A stretch of 64,000 nucleotides of DNA from positions 2,852,001-2,916,000 of the forward strand of contig NZ_CP142208.1 of the NCBI RefSeq assembly GCF_036865545.1. The letters run 5' to 3'. Positions 16,248 through 26,261 of this stretch are shown here, piece by piece (positions within the stretch are counted from its first letter, which is position 1; every line of letters starts with the position of its first letter). The position numbers and the translations under genes were made by a program. This DNA comes from Erwinia sp. E_sp_B01_1 (GTDB lineage Bacteria > Pseudomonadota > Gammaproteobacteria > Enterobacterales > Enterobacteriaceae). The notes below the pieces were generated by a model. It did no database searches, was not told where the DNA came from, and worked only from the letters and a program-made list of their open reading frames with translations.

Positions 16248-17536
16248 TCACATTGCCAATTGTGACCTCAGGGACAAAAGTGACCGCCGCTGCAGGCTCT
16301 GCCGACGCGGGCACTGAAAACACGCTTGGTTTAGCCCAGGCTGCCGATGGCGCAGCCGGTGAAGATCCCAAAGGTTTTATTACGCTGCTGGGCAACAAGC
16401 TGTTGACCCTGGCCCAGCAGAATGCGGGTGGCAAGGCCGTAACCGGCAAAGCCGCCGCTGTAGCGGCAGAAACTGCCCAGACAGAAGCTGAGCAGTCTCC
16501 AAAAGCGAAGCTGAATGCTTTGCTGGCTGCGCTGGACAAACCAGAACACCTGACGGCTATGCTCCAGCCAGCAAAAAGCACCGATGAGTTGAAAACCACG
16601 GAGGGCGACAAAGCTGAAGACCTGCCGCTGGCGCTGAATACCGGTGACATGCAGGCACTGCAGGCGCTTTACGCCATGTTGCCCCCCACCGGCGTTCAGC
16701 AACCGGCGCTGAACGCGTCTAAAGCAGATGAAGCTCTGCTTAAGAGTGAAGACGTTATTAAGTCGGGCAAAAACAGCACGCTGGCTTCACTGCTGACCAC
16801 TGACACCGGCAAGGAAGAACAGAGCGCTAAAGCCACGGAGGGAAATAATGGCAAACTCAGCAGCCCGGCTACGCTTTCCACTGCCGCCCAGCAATCGAAA
16901 AACCCGGCCGACGCCAGCCTGACCGCCACTTTCCAGCAGGCGTTAAGCCATGCCGGTAAAGAGGGTGATAAAGAAAATTCAAGTTCTGTGGCACCGGCGA
17001 CGATAACTAATACCGTTGTCAGCGCGGCCTCTGCTGCCCTCACCCCGGCGACCACCTCGATGGTGACGGCACCACCACCGGCGCAGCTCAGTTCACAGCT
17101 GGGCAGCCATGAGTGGCAACAGGCGTTGGGTCAGCAGATCCTGATGTTCAGCAAAAACGGCCAGCAAACGGCTGAACTGCATCTGCATCCGCAGGATTTG
17201 GGCAGCATTCAAATCAGCCTGAAGCTGGATGCCGATCAGGCGTCACTGAGTATGGTCTCGAATCACAGCCAGGTCCGCGCAGCACTGGAAGCCGCCCTGC
17301 CACAGCTGCGTACCGCACTGGCTGAGAACGGCATCAGCCTGGGGCAGAGCAACGTCAGCAGCGATGCATTCCAGCAGGGTCAGGGATCGAATGGCCAGCA
17401 GGGACAGCAGCGTAATGACCGTGGCAATACATTCAGTCTTGCATCAGAAAACAATAGCGATGCAGTCCCACTCGCCGTTCCTGCCGCGCTGCAGGCGCGT
17501 GCAGCTGGCTCCAGCGCTGTTGATATTTTCGCCTGA
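16244..17536 (+). CDS. fliK: Flagellar hook-length control protein FliK
   Basis: A 430-residue protein. About 270 residues of Ala/Thr/Lys-rich, weakly conserved N-terminal ruler are followed by the conserved C-terminal switch domain: WQQALGQQILMFSKNGQQTA, then LHLHPQDLGSIQISL and MVSNHSQVRAALEAALPQLR. FliK measures the hook and switches export from hook to filament proteins via FlhB. It is the last gene of the fliFGHIJK group; a hairpin and 151 bp separate it from fliL. Confidence 0.95.
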   Translation: MITLPIVTSGTKVTAAAGSADAGTENTLGLAQAADGAAGEDPKGFITLLGNKLLTLAQQNAGGKAVTGKAAAVAAETAQTEAEQSPKAKLNALLAALDKPEHLTAMLQPAKSTDELKTTEGDKAEDLPLALNTGDMQALQALYAMLPPTGVQQPALNASKADEALLKSEDVIKSGKNSTLASLLTTDTGKEEQSAKATEGNNGKLSSPATLSTAAQQSKNPADASLTATFQQALSHAGKEGDKENSSSVAPATITNTVVSAASAALTPATTSMVTAPPPAQLSSQLGSHEWQQALGQQILMFSKNGQQTAELHLHPQDLGSIQISLKLDADQASLSMVSNHSQVRAALEAALPQLRTALAENGISLGQSNVSSDAFQQGQGSNGQQGQQRNDRGNTFSLASENNSDAVPLAVPAALQARAAGSSAVDIFA

Positions 17537-17566
17537 CGGTAACAAACGCATAAGCTAGAGGCAAAA

Positions 17567-17606
17567 CCCGCGTCTTTTCTGCCTATTGTTTGGCGCAAGA
17601 CGCGGG
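17567..17606. terminator. fliK-fliL intercistronic hairpin
   Basis: A perfect 10-bp stem CCCGCGTCTT (17567-17576) with AAGACGCGGG (17597-17606) and a 20-nt loop. There is no T-run. It separates fliFGHIJK from fliLMNOPQR and may attenuate or process the transcript. An outer GGTAAC (from 17538) could pair with GTTACC near 17646. Confidence 0.45.
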
Positions 17607-17687
17607 ATAATCTGCCCCATAACACCGTGGGATAGCGGATTAGCTGTTACCGCACCTCGAAAATAATCACAGGAAGTTATAGCTCAT

Positions 17688-18167
17688 ATGACTGATAAGA
17701 AACCCAAAAGCGGCAAACGTAAGCTCCTGATCCCCCTGATAGCGGTGATCTTACTGGTGGCTTGCAGCGCTGGAGGATATACGGCCTGGCGGATGATGAA
17801 GTCCCCTGCTGACGCAACCAAGGCTGCCAAGCCTGAGCCTCCTGCCGCGCCAGTCTTTTTTGCCCTGGACACTTTCACGGTAAACCTGATCAATCCGGAT
17901 AACGATCCCGATCGCGTGCTGTACGTAGGCTTTACGCTGCGTCTGAAAGATGAAGAGACGCGTCTGCGCATGACAGATTATCTGCCGGAAGTCCGCAGCC
18001 GTCTGCTGCTGCTGCTCTCCCGTCAGAATGCGGCTTCCCTGGCTAATGAGCAGGGTAAACAGGAGCTGGTGAAACAAATTCAGGCTGTGCTGGCTCCGCC
18101 GCTGGTACAGGGTCAACCTCAGCAGGTCGTGAGCGATGTTCTGTTCACCGCCTTTATCCTGAGGTAG
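17688..18167 (+). CDS. fliL: Flagellar basal-body protein FliL
   Basis: A 159-residue single-pass protein. It has a basic N-terminus ([17 protein letters not shown]), a membrane helix (about residues 13-33) and a periplasmic domain with [20 protein letters not shown] and [14 protein letters not shown]. FliL surrounds the stator and supports torque, especially in swarming. It starts the fliLMNOPQR group. Confidence 0.95.
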   Translation: MTDKKPKSGKRKLLIPLIAVILLVACSAGGYTAWRMMKSPADATKAAKPEPPAAPVFFALDTFTVNLINPDNDPDRVLYVGFTLRLKDEETRLRMTDYLPEVRSRLLLLLSRQNAASLANEQGKQELVKQIQAVLAPPLVQGQPQQVVSDVLFTAFILR

Positions 18168-18175
18168 AGAAAATT

Positions 18176-19183
18176 ATGGGCGACAGCATCCTCTCACAGG
18201 CGGAAATCGATGCGCTGCTTAATGGCGACAGCGACAGCGCGGTTGAAGAAAATACCAGCCAGAAGGGCGAAAGCGACATTCGTCCCTATGATCCCAATAC
18301 CCAGCGCCGCATGGTTCGTGAGCGTCTGCAGGCACTGGAGATCATTAACGAACGTTTTGCGCGCTCTTATCGCATGGCACTGTTCAACCTGCTGCGTCGC
18401 AGCCCGGACATCACGGTAGGGGCGATTAAAATTCAGCCCTACCATGAGTTTGCCCGTAACCTGCCCGTGCCTACTAACCTTAACCTGATTCACCTGAAAC
18501 CGCTGCGCGGCACCGCGCTGGTCGTGTTCTCTCCGAGTCTGGTATTTATCGCCGTAGATAACTTATTTGGCGGTGACGGTCGTTTTCCGACCAAGGTTGA
18601 AGGCCGTGAGTTCACCGCGACCGAGCAGCGGGTTATTCGCCGTATGTTAGCGCTGGCGCTGGAAGGCTACAGCGAAGCATGGAAGCCAATTTACCCGCTG
18701 GATGTGGAGTATGTTCGCTCTGAAATGCAGGTCAAATTTACCAACATCACCACCTCACCGAACGATATCGTGATCACCACGCCGTTCCAGGTTGAGATTG
18801 GTAACCTGATTGGCGAGTTTAATATCTGTATCCCGTTCAGCATGATTGAGCCACTGCGCGAAACCCTGGTTAATCCACCGCTGGAGAACTCCAGTGCGGA
18901 AGATCAGAACTGGCGCGATACGCTGGTGAAGCAGGTTCAGCACTCTGAACTGGAGTTGATTGCCAACTTTGGTGAAGTGTCGATGCGCATTTCGCGCCTG
19001 CTGGCCCTGAAACCTGGCGACGTATTACCGATTGAAAAACCGGATCGCATTATCGCTCATGTCGATGGCGTGCCGGTATTAACCAGCCAGTACGGCACCC
19101 TTAACGGGCAGTACGCGCTGCGAGTGGAACATCTGATTAACCCGATTTTGAATTCGATGAACGAGGAACAGCCCAATGACTGA
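18176..19183 (+). CDS. fliM: Flagellar motor switch protein FliM
   Basis: A 335-residue protein. The N-terminal MGDSILSQAEIDALL is the CheY-P binding peptide. The middle domain includes RMVRERLQALEIINERFARS and LVFIAVDNLFGGDGRFPTK, and the C-terminal part is SpoA-like (LKPGDVLPIEKPDRI). It forms the C ring with FliG and FliN and switches rotation sense on CheY-P binding. It overlaps fliN. Confidence 0.97.
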   Translation: MGDSILSQAEIDALLNGDSDSAVEENTSQKGESDIRPYDPNTQRRMVRERLQALEIINERFARSYRMALFNLLRRSPDITVGAIKIQPYHEFARNLPVPTNLNLIHLKPLRGTALVVFSPSLVFIAVDNLFGGDGRFPTKVEGREFTATEQRVIRRMLALALEGYSEAWKPIYPLDVEYVRSEMQVKFTNITTSPNDIVITTPFQVEIGNLIGEFNICIPFSMIEPLRETLVNPPLENSSAEDQNWRDTLVKQVQHSELELIANFGEVSMRISRLLALKPGDVLPIEKPDRIIAHVDGVPVLTSQYGTLNGQYALRVEHLINPILNSMNEEQPND

Positions 19184-19580
19184 CACTAAAAAGCCGTCCG
19201 AAGACGACATCTCCGCGGACGACCTGTGGGCTGACGCGATGAACGAACAGGCCAGCACCCCCTCCGCATCCGAAGGGGTGTTTAAATCACTGGAGAGCAA
19301 TGACATTGCCGGGTCGCTGCAGGATATCGACCTGATTATGGATATTCCGGTCAAGCTGACCGTTGAACTGGGCCGCACCAAGATGACCATTAAAGAGCTG
19401 CTGCGTCTGACGCAGGGTTCCGTGGTGGCACTGGAAGGTCTGGCTGGCGAGCCGCTGGATATTCTGATCAACGGTTATCTGATTGCTCAGGGTGAAGTGG
19501 TGGTTGTGGCCGACAAATACGGCGTGCGCATCACCGATATCATCACCCCTTCCGAACGTATGCGTCGTCTGAGCCGCTAA
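19176..19580 (+). CDS. fliN: Flagellar motor switch protein FliN
   Basis: A 134-residue protein. A variable acidic N-terminus (MTDTKKPSEDDISADDLWAD) is followed by the SpoA domain: DIPVKLTVELGRTKMTIKEL, then LAGEPLDILINGYLIAQGEV and IITPSERMRRL. It builds the base of the C ring with FliM and docks FliH. It overlaps fliM by 8 bp and abuts fliO. Confidence 0.97.
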   Translation: MTDTKKPSEDDISADDLWADAMNEQASTPSASEGVFKSLESNDIAGSLQDIDLIMDIPVKLTVELGRTKMTIKELLRLTQGSVVALEGLAGEPLDILINGYLIAQGEVVVVADKYGVRITDIITPSERMRRLSR

Positions 19581-19979
19581 ATGAAAACAGGCACAGTCCA
19601 GGAACAGCCACAGCCGGTGGGTCAGCCGGCTGTCTCCACGGGATCGATGCTGACGCAGGTCAGCAGCGTGTTAGCCGTGATTATTCTGCTTATTCTGGCC
19701 TGCGCCTGGCTGGCTAAACGATTAGGCTTTACGCCGAAACGCGGCGTGCGGGGCCAGAGCCTGACGGTGAGTTCCAGCGTTCAGGTCGGCCAGCGCGAAC
19801 GCGTAGTGATTGTTGATGTGGAAGACGTCCGCCTGGTGCTGGGTGTTACCGGTCAGCAGATCACCCATTTGCATACCCTGCCGGCAAAACCGCAGCAGGA
19901 GACTCCGGAACCTCCGGCTGCGACGGCAGACTTCCGTCAGGTGTTACAGACTCTACTCAAACGCCCCGGTAAGCCATAA
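19581..19979 (+). CDS. fliO: Flagellar export apparatus assembly protein FliO
   Basis: A 132-residue protein with one membrane helix ([20 protein letters not shown]) and a small cytoplasmic domain ([20 protein letters not shown], the FliO/MopB pattern). FliO is a scaffold for FliP assembly into the export gate. It starts directly after the fliN stop and its own stop overlaps fliP (TAATG). Confidence 0.93.
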   Translation: MKTGTVQEQPQPVGQPAVSTGSMLTQVSSVLAVIILLILACAWLAKRLGFTPKRGVRGQSLTVSSSVQVGQRERVVIVDVEDVRLVLGVTGQQITHLHTLPAKPQQETPEPPAATADFRQVLQTLLKRPGKP

Positions 19980-20713
19980 TGAAACGTTTTCTTCCCCTGC
20001 TGGCGCTGTTCTTATTGATAGCGCCCGATGTGCATGCCCAGCTTCCAGGCCTGATGAGCCATCCGACCGCCAATGGCGGCCAGAGTTGGTCGCTGCCGGT
20101 TCAGACGCTGGTGTTTATCACCTCGCTGACTTTCCTGCCCGCCATCCTGCTGATGATGACCAGCTTCACCCGCATCATTATCGTGTTTGGCCTGCTGCGA
20201 AACGCACTGGGTACACCGTCTGCTCCGCCAAACCAGGTTTTACTGGGCCTGGCGCTGTTTCTGACGTTCTTCATTATGGGACCGGTGTTCGACAAAATTT
20301 ATCAGGATGCTTACCTGCCGTTCAGCGAAGACAAAATCAGCATGCAGGATGCGCTGGATAAAGGAGCACAGCCTTTACGTGAATTTATGCTGCGCCAGAC
20401 GCGTGAAGCCGATCTGGCACTCTTTGCCCGGCTCTCCAACTCCCCGCCGCTGCAGGGACCGGAAGCGGTACCAATGCGTATTTTGCTGCCCGCCTATGTT
20501 ACCAGCGAGCTGAAAACCGCCTTCCAGATTGGTTTTACCGTCTTCATTCCGTTTTTGATTATTGACCTGGTGGTGGCCAGCGTACTGATGGCGCTGGGGA
20601 TGATGATGGTGCCCCCTGCCACTATCTCCCTGCCCTTTAAGCTGATGCTTTTTGTGCTGGTGGATGGCTGGTCGCTGTTAGTCAGCTCGCTGGCCCAGAG
20701 TTTCTATTCTTAA
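19979..20713 (+). CDS. fliP: Flagellar export gate protein FliP
   Basis: A 244-residue protein with a cleavable signal ([20 protein letters not shown]) and four membrane segments. Signatures include [35 protein letters not shown] and [20 protein letters not shown]. Five FliP form the core of the export gate with FliQ and FliR. Confidence 0.97.
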   Translation: MKRFLPLLALFLLIAPDVHAQLPGLMSHPTANGGQSWSLPVQTLVFITSLTFLPAILLMMTSFTRIIIVFGLLRNALGTPSAPPNQVLLGLALFLTFFIMGPVFDKIYQDAYLPFSEDKISMQDALDKGAQPLREFMLRQTREADLALFARLSNSPPLQGPEAVPMRILLPAYVTSELKTAFQIGFTVFIPFLIIDLVVASVLMALGMMMVPPATISLPFKLMLFVLVDGWSLLVSSLAQSFYS

Positions 20714-20773
20714 CGCTGCGGGCGACACTTCGCCCCAGAAAATCACAGCCTGTTTTATTTCTCCGGAGTCTCT

Positions 20774-21043
20774 ATGTCACCTGAATCAGTAATGGTTATC
20801 GGGCACGATGCAATGCAGGTTGCCCTGGCCGTTGCCGCGCCGTTGCTGCTGGCCGCACTGGTCAGTGGGTTAGTTATCAGCCTGCTGCAGGCCGCTACCC
20901 AGATCAACGAACAGACGCTCTCCTTTATACCTAAAATCCTGGCTGTGGTTTCCACTATGGTGATTGCCGGCCCATGGATGTTGAATCTGGTACTCGACTA
21001 TATGCGTACCCTGTTCACTAACCTGCCCTATATGATCGGTTAA
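20774..21043 (+). CDS. fliQ: Flagellar export gate protein FliQ
   Basis: An 89-residue protein with two membrane hairpin segments, starting [20 protein letters not shown]. The conserved [19 protein letters not shown] is present. It packs around FliP/FliR in the gate. GGAG lies upstream of the ATG; its stop overlaps the fliR start. Confidence 0.97.
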   Translation: MSPESVMVIGHDAMQVALAVAAPLLLAALVSGLVISLLQAATQINEQTLSFIPKILAVVSTMVIAGPWMLNLVLDYMRTLFTNLPYMIG

Positions 21044-21828
21044 TGATTAACATCGACAGCAGTCAACTCATCTTCTGGATCAGCCAGCTCTTCTGGCCGC
21101 TGGCCCGCGTGCTGGCCTTGATCATGACTGCGCCGCTGTTGAACGAGAAAGCGATCAGTAAAAAAGTCAAAATTGGCCTGGGCGTGATGATTACCTGGGT
21201 GCTGCTGCCTTCTTTACCGCCTACGACCGTCACTTTATTTTCAGTGGGCGGCTTCTGGTTACTGATTCAGCAAATTCTGATAGGCATAGCGATAGGTTTT
21301 ACGATGCAATTCGCTTTTGCTGCGGTCAGGACAGCGGGAGAAGTGATTGGATTACAGATGGGCCTTTCGTTCGCCACCTTCTTCGATCCTTCCAGCCGTC
21401 TGAACATGCCGGTACTGGCACGCTTTTTAGATATGCTGGCGATGTTGCTGTTTTTATCCTTTAACGGCCACCTCTGGTTAATTTCGATGGTTGCCGACAG
21501 TTTTCATACCCTTCCGATTGGTGGCGATCCGGTTAACGGCAATGCATTTCTGGCCCTGACGAAAGCTGCCAGTCTGATTTTCCTTAACGGTATGCGATTA
21601 GCGTTACCCCTTATAACTTTGCTCCTCACCCTTAATCTGGCACTGGGTTTGTTAAACCGCGTTTCACCTCAGCTGTCGGTTTTTGCCATCGGCTTCCCCG
21701 TGACCTTATCTTTGGGGATCATCTTCATCAGCCTGATGATGCCCCTCCTTGCCCCATTCTGTGAGCATCTGTTCAGCGAAGTGTTTGATTTACTCGCTAC
21801 AGTACTCAGTGAAATGCCCCGTAGATAA
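21043..21828 (+). CDS. fliR: Flagellar export gate protein FliR
   Basis: A 261-residue polytopic protein with FliR signatures: [39 protein letters not shown] and [20 protein letters not shown]. One FliR completes the FliP5Q4R1 gate. It is the last flagellar gene; a 646-bp non-coding region leads to rcsA. Confidence 0.97.
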   Translation: MINIDSSQLIFWISQLFWPLARVLALIMTAPLLNEKAISKKVKIGLGVMITWVLLPSLPPTTVTLFSVGGFWLLIQQILIGIAIGFTMQFAFAAVRTAGEVIGLQMGLSFATFFDPSSRLNMPVLARFLDMLAMLLFLSFNGHLWLISMVADSFHTLPIGGDPVNGNAFLALTKAASLIFLNGMRLALPLITLLLTLNLALGLLNRVSPQLSVFAIGFPVTLSLGIIFISLMMPLLAPFCEHLFSEVFDLLATVLSEMPRR

Positions 21829-22474
21829 GCTTAAGTATCCGCTGTACTTTAAACAACCACTGTTAAGAAACAGAAATGATTGCGTGCATTTTTCGAACCA
21901 AAGTTAACAGAATTTCACTAAGGAAATTCTGATAAGTGCGGCGTCACAATGAAAATTATTCTTATTAAATCCCACTTAGCGTATTTTGTTTCTCGAAACG
22001 GATGAAATGTTGCGAGAACGTTAATGTTCACAAAACGTACAAATGCCTGTTTTTATTGGATTTTTTATTTTTAATGGTTTATCTTGTGTAAATTCGAGTT
22101 TTACGGCATTGTCAACACTCCGCACAGCGTCACTCATTCGTGTACTGAATGTTTTTTAGGATTCGTCCTATCAGACTTTTCGGTGTTTTACGCGATAGTG
22201 ACGTGGCTCACAAACTACACGCAACATGCTGTGCCAGAACAACCGGTCAGACTCTCATTCTGAATAACTTTTTCAGCGTGCCGGAGCCAGACATTGTCAT
22301 GTTCTGACGCAAATATTACTTCGGATATGGATAAAATTGCCGGGCATTTTCTCCAGCAAATTTAAAATCCGGGTAAATAATAATAACGCAATAAAACAAC
22401 TTTACTCTCGTATTACACAAACGCGTAATTCATCGTTGATTTAAACGGATAACAAATTGGTGAGGGTCGCTACA
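21829..22474. other. Long AT-rich upstream region of rcsA
   Basis: 646 bp without a credible gene. It is AT-rich, as expected for the H-NS-silenced rcsA control region, and holds an RcsAB-type box (22157-22170). No clear DsrA-like sRNA or fliR terminator was identified. Confidence 0.6.
22157..22170 (+). promoter_or_regulatory. RcsAB-type box upstream of rcsA
   Basis: TAGGATTCGTCCTA has symmetrical outer halves (TAGGA/TCCTA) and agrees with the RcsAB consensus TAAGAATATTCCTA at most outer positions. It lies about 305 bp before the rcsA ATG. Autoregulation of rcsA through such a box is known in E. coli and related capsule formers. Confidence 0.55.
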
Positions 22475-23110
22475 ATGCCAACGATAATAATGGATTCATG
22501 CAGCTATACACGGTTAGGTCTTACAGATTATATGTCAGTGAAAGGTGTGAAAAAGAAGAATATCACCTCTGTTACCGACATTGATCAATTACAGGCTAAA
22601 TGCCAGCAGTATCAGCCAGGCGTGGTTTTTATCAATGAAGACTGTTTCATTCGTGAAGCAGATGCCAGTCAGCGCATAAGAACTATTATTATGCAGAACC
22701 CTGACACGTTATTTTTCATCTTTATGGCTATCTCTAATATCCATTTCGAGGAATACCTCTACGTTCGTAAGAACTTGATTATTACCTCAAAATCGATAAA
22801 ACCAGCCACTCTGGATAATTTACTGGTTTCTTATTTTCAAAAGAAACTCAATGTTGCACCACGCTATTCTGCCGGTTTCGACGTCCACCCATTGACGCTC
22901 AGCCAGACAGAATCGAATATGTTAAAGATGTGGATGTCTGGCCACGATACGATTCAGATATCGGATAAAATGCAAATTAAGGCCAAGACGGTTTCCTCTC
23001 ATAAAGGAAACATTAAACGTAAAATTAAAACACACAACAAACAAGTTATTTATCATGTGGTACGTCTGACTGATAACGTCACCAGTGGCATCTATGTCAA
23101 TGTGAGATAA
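22475..23110 (+). CDS. rcsA: Capsule regulator RcsA (LuxR-type)
   Basis: A 211-residue protein. The N-terminal receiver-like region has [19 protein letters not shown] and [19 protein letters not shown]. The C-terminal LuxR-type helix-turn-helix ([20 protein letters not shown], then [20 protein letters not shown]) is almost the same as E. coli RcsA. It pairs with RcsB to activate capsule/EPS genes and is normally unstable (Lon substrate). The start at 22475 (MPTIIMDS) matches the E. coli N-terminus and has GAGG upstream; the frame from 22457 does not. Confidence 0.97.
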   Translation: MPTIIMDSCSYTRLGLTDYMSVKGVKKKNITSVTDIDQLQAKCQQYQPGVVFINEDCFIREADASQRIRTIIMQNPDTLFFIFMAISNIHFEEYLYVRKNLIITSKSIKPATLDNLLVSYFQKKLNVAPRYSAGFDVHPLTLSQTESNMLKMWMSGHDTIQISDKMQIKAKTVSSHKGNIKRKIKTHNKQVIYHVVRLTDNVTSGIYVNVR

Positions 23111-23124
23111 TCACCCGACGTTGC

Positions 23125-23157
23125 AAAAAAACCGGCTCAGGCCGGTTTTTTTCTTTT
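23125..23157 (+). terminator. rcsA terminator
   Basis: AAAAAACCGGC-TCAG-GCCGGTTTTTTTC, a GC stem with a long T-run, 15-20 bp past the rcsA stop. Confidence 0.9.
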
Positions 23158-23190
23158 TACAAAACTGTTAACCAGATCCCATTTTCAGGT

Positions 23191-23217
23191 TAAGACTTTT
23201 CCTATCCCTGCCGATGC
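23191..23217 (+). promoter_or_regulatory. Sigma-28 (FliA) promoter for the chemoreceptor
   Basis: TAAGACTT (23191-23198), exactly 11 bp, GCCGATGC (23210-23217). The consensus is TAAAGTTT-N11-GCCGATAA. It is about 60 bp before the receptor start, as expected for a late flagellar-regulon gene. Confidence 0.7.
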
Positions 23218-23275
23218 TCTTTAGACAGACCGGAGCGCCCTGCTTCGGTTCCTCCCTTACAGAGAGCCAAAGGAC

Positions 23276-24982
23276 ATGAAATCTTCTCACCTGAGTGCCG
23301 ACCAAAACGGGATCAGTTTCTGGCAACATCTGCGACTGGTGCCTCTATTCTCCGTCATCCTGGGCGGCATTCTGCTGCTGTTTGCCCTCTGTATCGGGAT
23401 GGCAAGCTACTTTCTGGTACAGAGTAATCAGTCACTGAAAGATGTGACTGAAGAGATCCAGGTGCGTATGGCCATCTCAAACAGCTCAAACCACCTTCGC
23501 ACCGCGCGACTCAATGTTATTCATGCCGGCGCCTCCGCCCGCATCGGCGAGATGGACGCCTTTAACAGCAGCATCAAACAAACTGAAAAGCGGATCCAAC
23601 AGGCCACTGACAGCTTTAACAGCTATCTTAACCGCCGGGTAAAATCACCCGCTGATGAAGCGCTGGATGGCGAACTGAAAACCCGCTTCGGCGCTTACGT
23701 CACTCAGGGTTTGCAGCCTATGTTAAAAAGCGCCAAAGATGGCAGTTTTGAGGGGGTGATTGCCCAGGAAACTGATAACACCCGCAGATTTGATGATGCT
23801 TATAACGCCATTCTGCTGAAGGCCATCGCTATCCGGACCCAGCGTGCCGACGCCATTAATCAGACCGCCACGGCGCAAACCCGACTGGGCTTTATTATGA
23901 TGGCCTGTGCCTTCGGTGCCGCTTTATTACTGACTCTGGCTACCTTTATCTTCCTGCGTCGCGTAGTGATCACGCCTCTGCGCCAGGCGGTGGACCGGAT
24001 TGAACATATTTCTCGCGGCGATCTTACCGCGCCGCTGCAAAGCTGGGGCCGCAGTGAAATCGGCACGCTGGGCAGCAACCTGCAGACTATGCAGCAGTCA
24101 CTGGTGAAGACCGTTGGCACCGTCCGTGAAGGCGCGGTGGCAATTTATCAGGGCTCCAGCGAAATTTCTGCCGGTAATACCGACCTCTCCTCCCGTACCG
24201 AACAGCAGGCTGCAGCGCTGGAAGAAACGGCTGCCAGCATGGAGCAGTTAACCGCCACCGTGAAACAGAATGCTGAGAACGCCCACCACGCCAGCCAGCT
24301 GGCGGCGGATGCCTCGGGCAAAGCACGCGACGGCGGCGATATTGTCACTGGCGTGATTAACACCATGAACAATATCTCCACCAGCTCGAAGAAAATTGCT
24401 GAAATCACCACCGTGATAAACAGCATCGCCTTCCAGACCAACATTCTGGCACTTAATGCGGCGGTGGAAGCGGCCAGGGCTGGTGAACAGGGTCGCGGTT
24501 TTGCCGTGGTAGCCAGCGAAGTGCGTAATCTGGCGCAGCGCAGTGCCGGTGCCGCTAAAGAGATTGAAGCGTTAATTTCGGAATCGGTGGATTTGATTGG
24601 CAAAGGCTCGTCTCAGGTCAGCCATGCCGGTGACACCATGACCGATATCGTGGATGCCGTACGCCGCGTAACGGACATTATGGCGGAAATCGCTGCCGCT
24701 TCGGATGAGCAGAGCCGGGGTATTCAGCAGGTCAGTCTGGCGGTAACCGAGATGGATAACGTCACCCAGCAGAACGCCTCGCTGGTGGAAGAGGCATCAG
24801 CGGCCGCAACTTCACTGGAAGAGCAGGCCTCGCGTCTGACTCAGGCCGTGGCCGCCTTCCATTTAAGCGACACGGGCATACGCCGTGCAGCAGCTCCGGC
24901 AGCCAGCAGCAGAAAATCTGAAGCGCTGGCGCCAGCCCCCCGCCCGGCACTGGCTAACGGTGACAACTGGGAAACCTTCTGA
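23276..24982 (+). CDS. Methyl-accepting chemotaxis protein
   Basis: A 568-residue receptor. TM1 is at about residues 24-50; the periplasmic domain has a Tar/Tsr-like [12 protein letters not shown] helix; TM2 is at about residues 205-225 ([20 protein letters not shown]). HAMP follows, then a canonical signalling hairpin ([40 protein letters not shown]). The C-terminal pentapeptide NWETF is the CheR/CheB tether, marking a high-abundance type receptor. The ligand cannot be read safely; Tsr/Tar-type amino acids are possible. It is inserted between rcsA and dsrB, where E. coli has dsrA. Confidence 0.92.
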   Translation: MKSSHLSADQNGISFWQHLRLVPLFSVILGGILLLFALCIGMASYFLVQSNQSLKDVTEEIQVRMAISNSSNHLRTARLNVIHAGASARIGEMDAFNSSIKQTEKRIQQATDSFNSYLNRRVKSPADEALDGELKTRFGAYVTQGLQPMLKSAKDGSFEGVIAQETDNTRRFDDAYNAILLKAIAIRTQRADAINQTATAQTRLGFIMMACAFGAALLLTLATFIFLRRVVITPLRQAVDRIEHISRGDLTAPLQSWGRSEIGTLGSNLQTMQQSLVKTVGTVREGAVAIYQGSSEISAGNTDLSSRTEQQAAALEETAASMEQLTATVKQNAENAHHASQLAADASGKARDGGDIVTGVINTMNNISTSSKKIAEITTVINSIAFQTNILALNAAVEAARAGEQGRGFAVVASEVRNLAQRSAGAAKEIEALISESVDLIGKGSSQVSHAGDTMTDIVDAVRRVTDIMAEIAAASDEQSRGIQQVSLAVTEMDNVTQQNASLVEEASAAATSLEEQASRLTQAVAAFHLSDTGIRRAAAPAASSRKSEALAPAPRPALANGDNWETF

Positions 24983-24989
24983 CGACAAA

Positions 24990-25018
24990 AGGGGCGAATA
25001 ATCGCCCCTTTATTGTTC
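24990..25018 (+). terminator. Chemoreceptor terminator
   Basis: AGGGGCGA-ATAA-TCGCCCCTTTATTG immediately after the receptor stop. It may serve both converging genes. Confidence 0.75.
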
Positions 25019-25062
25019 TGCCACCGGGGCTTCAGCCCTGATAAACGCGTTGACTGTGTGAT

Positions 25063-25257
25063 TCAGCCTGCCGGATGAGGCTGAACAAAAATGCCGTCAT
25101 CGTGGCCAATCTCATTGAAGAACCAGATCCCCAAAGGATAATCCTCCAGCGCCACCAGATACATCGTTCCCTCGCTGAAGTCTTCAACGGCCAACACTTT
25201 ACCTGGCCGCCGTGGCCCGCCATCGGTTTTAACCGTCACACAATCGTTCACTTTCAT
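25063..25257 (-). CDS. dsrB: DsrB family protein
   Basis: A 64-residue protein closely matching E. coli Dsr[20 protein letters not shown], then [19 protein letters not shown] and IWFFNE. It has a small SH3/DUF2158-like beta fold. The function is not established. It is monocistronic and convergent with the chemoreceptor. Alternative frames over the same DNA are shadows. Confidence 0.93.
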   Translation of the reverse strand: MKVNDCVTVKTDGGPRRPGKVLAVEDFSEGTMYLVALEDYPLGIWFFNEIGHDDGIFVQPHPAG

Positions 25258-25318
25258 CGCGTTTCTCCCCTGGTTAGTGCGCCAAGTTTACCTGAAATCA
25301 ACGCCTGTGACAGGGGTG

Positions 25319-25477
25319 TTAGCGGCGCGCAATAACCCAGACGGCATGCACGATACCCGGAATATAACCGCAAAGGGTCAGCAGGATATTCAGCCAGAAA
25401 GCCCCGCCAAAACCTACCTGCATAAACACGCCTACCGGGGGTAAAATAATAGCAATAATGATGCGTAATAAGTCCAT
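25319..25477 (-). CDS. YqaE/Pmp3-family small membrane protein
   Basis: A 52-residue protein with two membrane helices. It starts MDLLRIIIAIILPPVGVFMQ, then FWLNILLTLCGYIPGIVHAV, ending WVIARR. This is the UPF0057/Pmp3 pattern, close to E. coli YqaE. GGAGGCGAC precedes the ATG. Family members are small stress-linked inner-membrane proteins thought to affect membrane potential; the precise role is unclear. Confidence 0.9.
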   Translation of the reverse strand: MDLLRIIIAIILPPVGVFMQVGFGGAFWLNILLTLCGYIPGIVHAVWVIARR

Positions 25478-25792
25478 GTCGCCTCCATAGCGTGGATAAA
25501 TTTATAATGTAATCGGTTGATAATTATAGCCGTTAACAAAAGAACCGGCGTCATCAGCCGTGTAAATCATCGTAATGTTCCGCGCGGCTTTTCGCTTTCT
25601 TAACGTTTCGCGGTGGGACTTCTGACAGGAAGCAGGTTTACACTCTTCCTACTGCACCAACCCCAAAGGCGCAGTCAACCTAAAAAGTAACAAGGATTTT
25701 TGCCCGCGCAGCGCGGGCTTTTTTTGCCCTGCCTTTCTGCCCCGCCGCAACCCTCTATACTTAGTTCATCAGGTGAGCTGAGGAACAGGATC

Positions 25793-26026
25793 ATGTCTAC
25801 AGCAAAAGAGTACAGCGACAACGCTCAGCGTGAAGTCACTATTGATATTGAAGCCCTTCTGGAAGCGATTCACGATCGTTCAAGCGGCGAGGTGAAAGAA
25901 TTTATGGAGGCCGGTCAGGGACAGAAAGTCAGCGTTGACGGCCGGAACTACCATTCTTACACCGAGCTGGCGGATGCGTTTGAACTGGATATCCGGGATT
26001 TTACCGTGGCGGAGTTAAATCGCTAA
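25793..26026 (+). CDS. yodD: YodD family small stress protein
   Basis: A 77-residue soluble protein matching E. coli YodD: AKEYSDNAQREVTIDIEALL, VSVDGRNYHSYTELADAFEL and DIRDFTVAELNR. In E. coli the gene responds to peroxide and acid, but the molecular role is unknown. The start at 25793 follows AGGAACAGG; the frame from 25700 adds non-native residues. Confidence 0.9.
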   Translation: MSTAKEYSDNAQREVTIDIEALLEAIHDRSSGEVKEFMEAGQGQKVSVDGRNYHSYTELADAFELDIRDFTVAELNR

Positions 26027-26054
26027 AAAAATCCCGGCTTTTAGCCGGGAATGA
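26026..26054 (+). terminator. yodD terminator
   Basis: TCCCGGC-TTTTA-GCCGGGA followed by ATGAAATTTC. The stem is good but the T-run is weak. Confidence 0.65.
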
Positions 26055-26140
26055 AATTTCATTGAAATAAAATTCGTTACACAGGAAATTCTCTGACGAC
26101 GTAAGATTACCCTGTTTGCAGGTTAAGACAAGTCCTAACC

Positions 26141-26158
26141 TGTACAACAAGTTGTACA
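26141..26158. promoter_or_regulatory. Symmetric TGTACAAC operator candidate
   Basis: TGTACAAC-AA-GTTGTACA has two perfect 8-bp arms around 2 bp. It lies about 230 bp upstream of the phosphatase gene, with a related CTGTACAG about 15 bp further on. The binding protein is unknown. Confidence 0.4.
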
Positions 26159-26261
26159 ACGCACCTGAAACTGTACAGCGTTAACCGGGGCAAAAGCAGT
26201 GCGGGCGGGCTTTGAGACACCCTTCTCACTTTTATTTTGCTTTCCTGCCGTAGCTGTTTTT

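Noticed and set aside
24982..25063. DsrA sRNA between rcsA and dsrB
   Set aside because: In E. coli DsrA lies in this interval. Here only a chemoreceptor and its terminator are present; no DsrA-like sequence or stem-loop set was seen.
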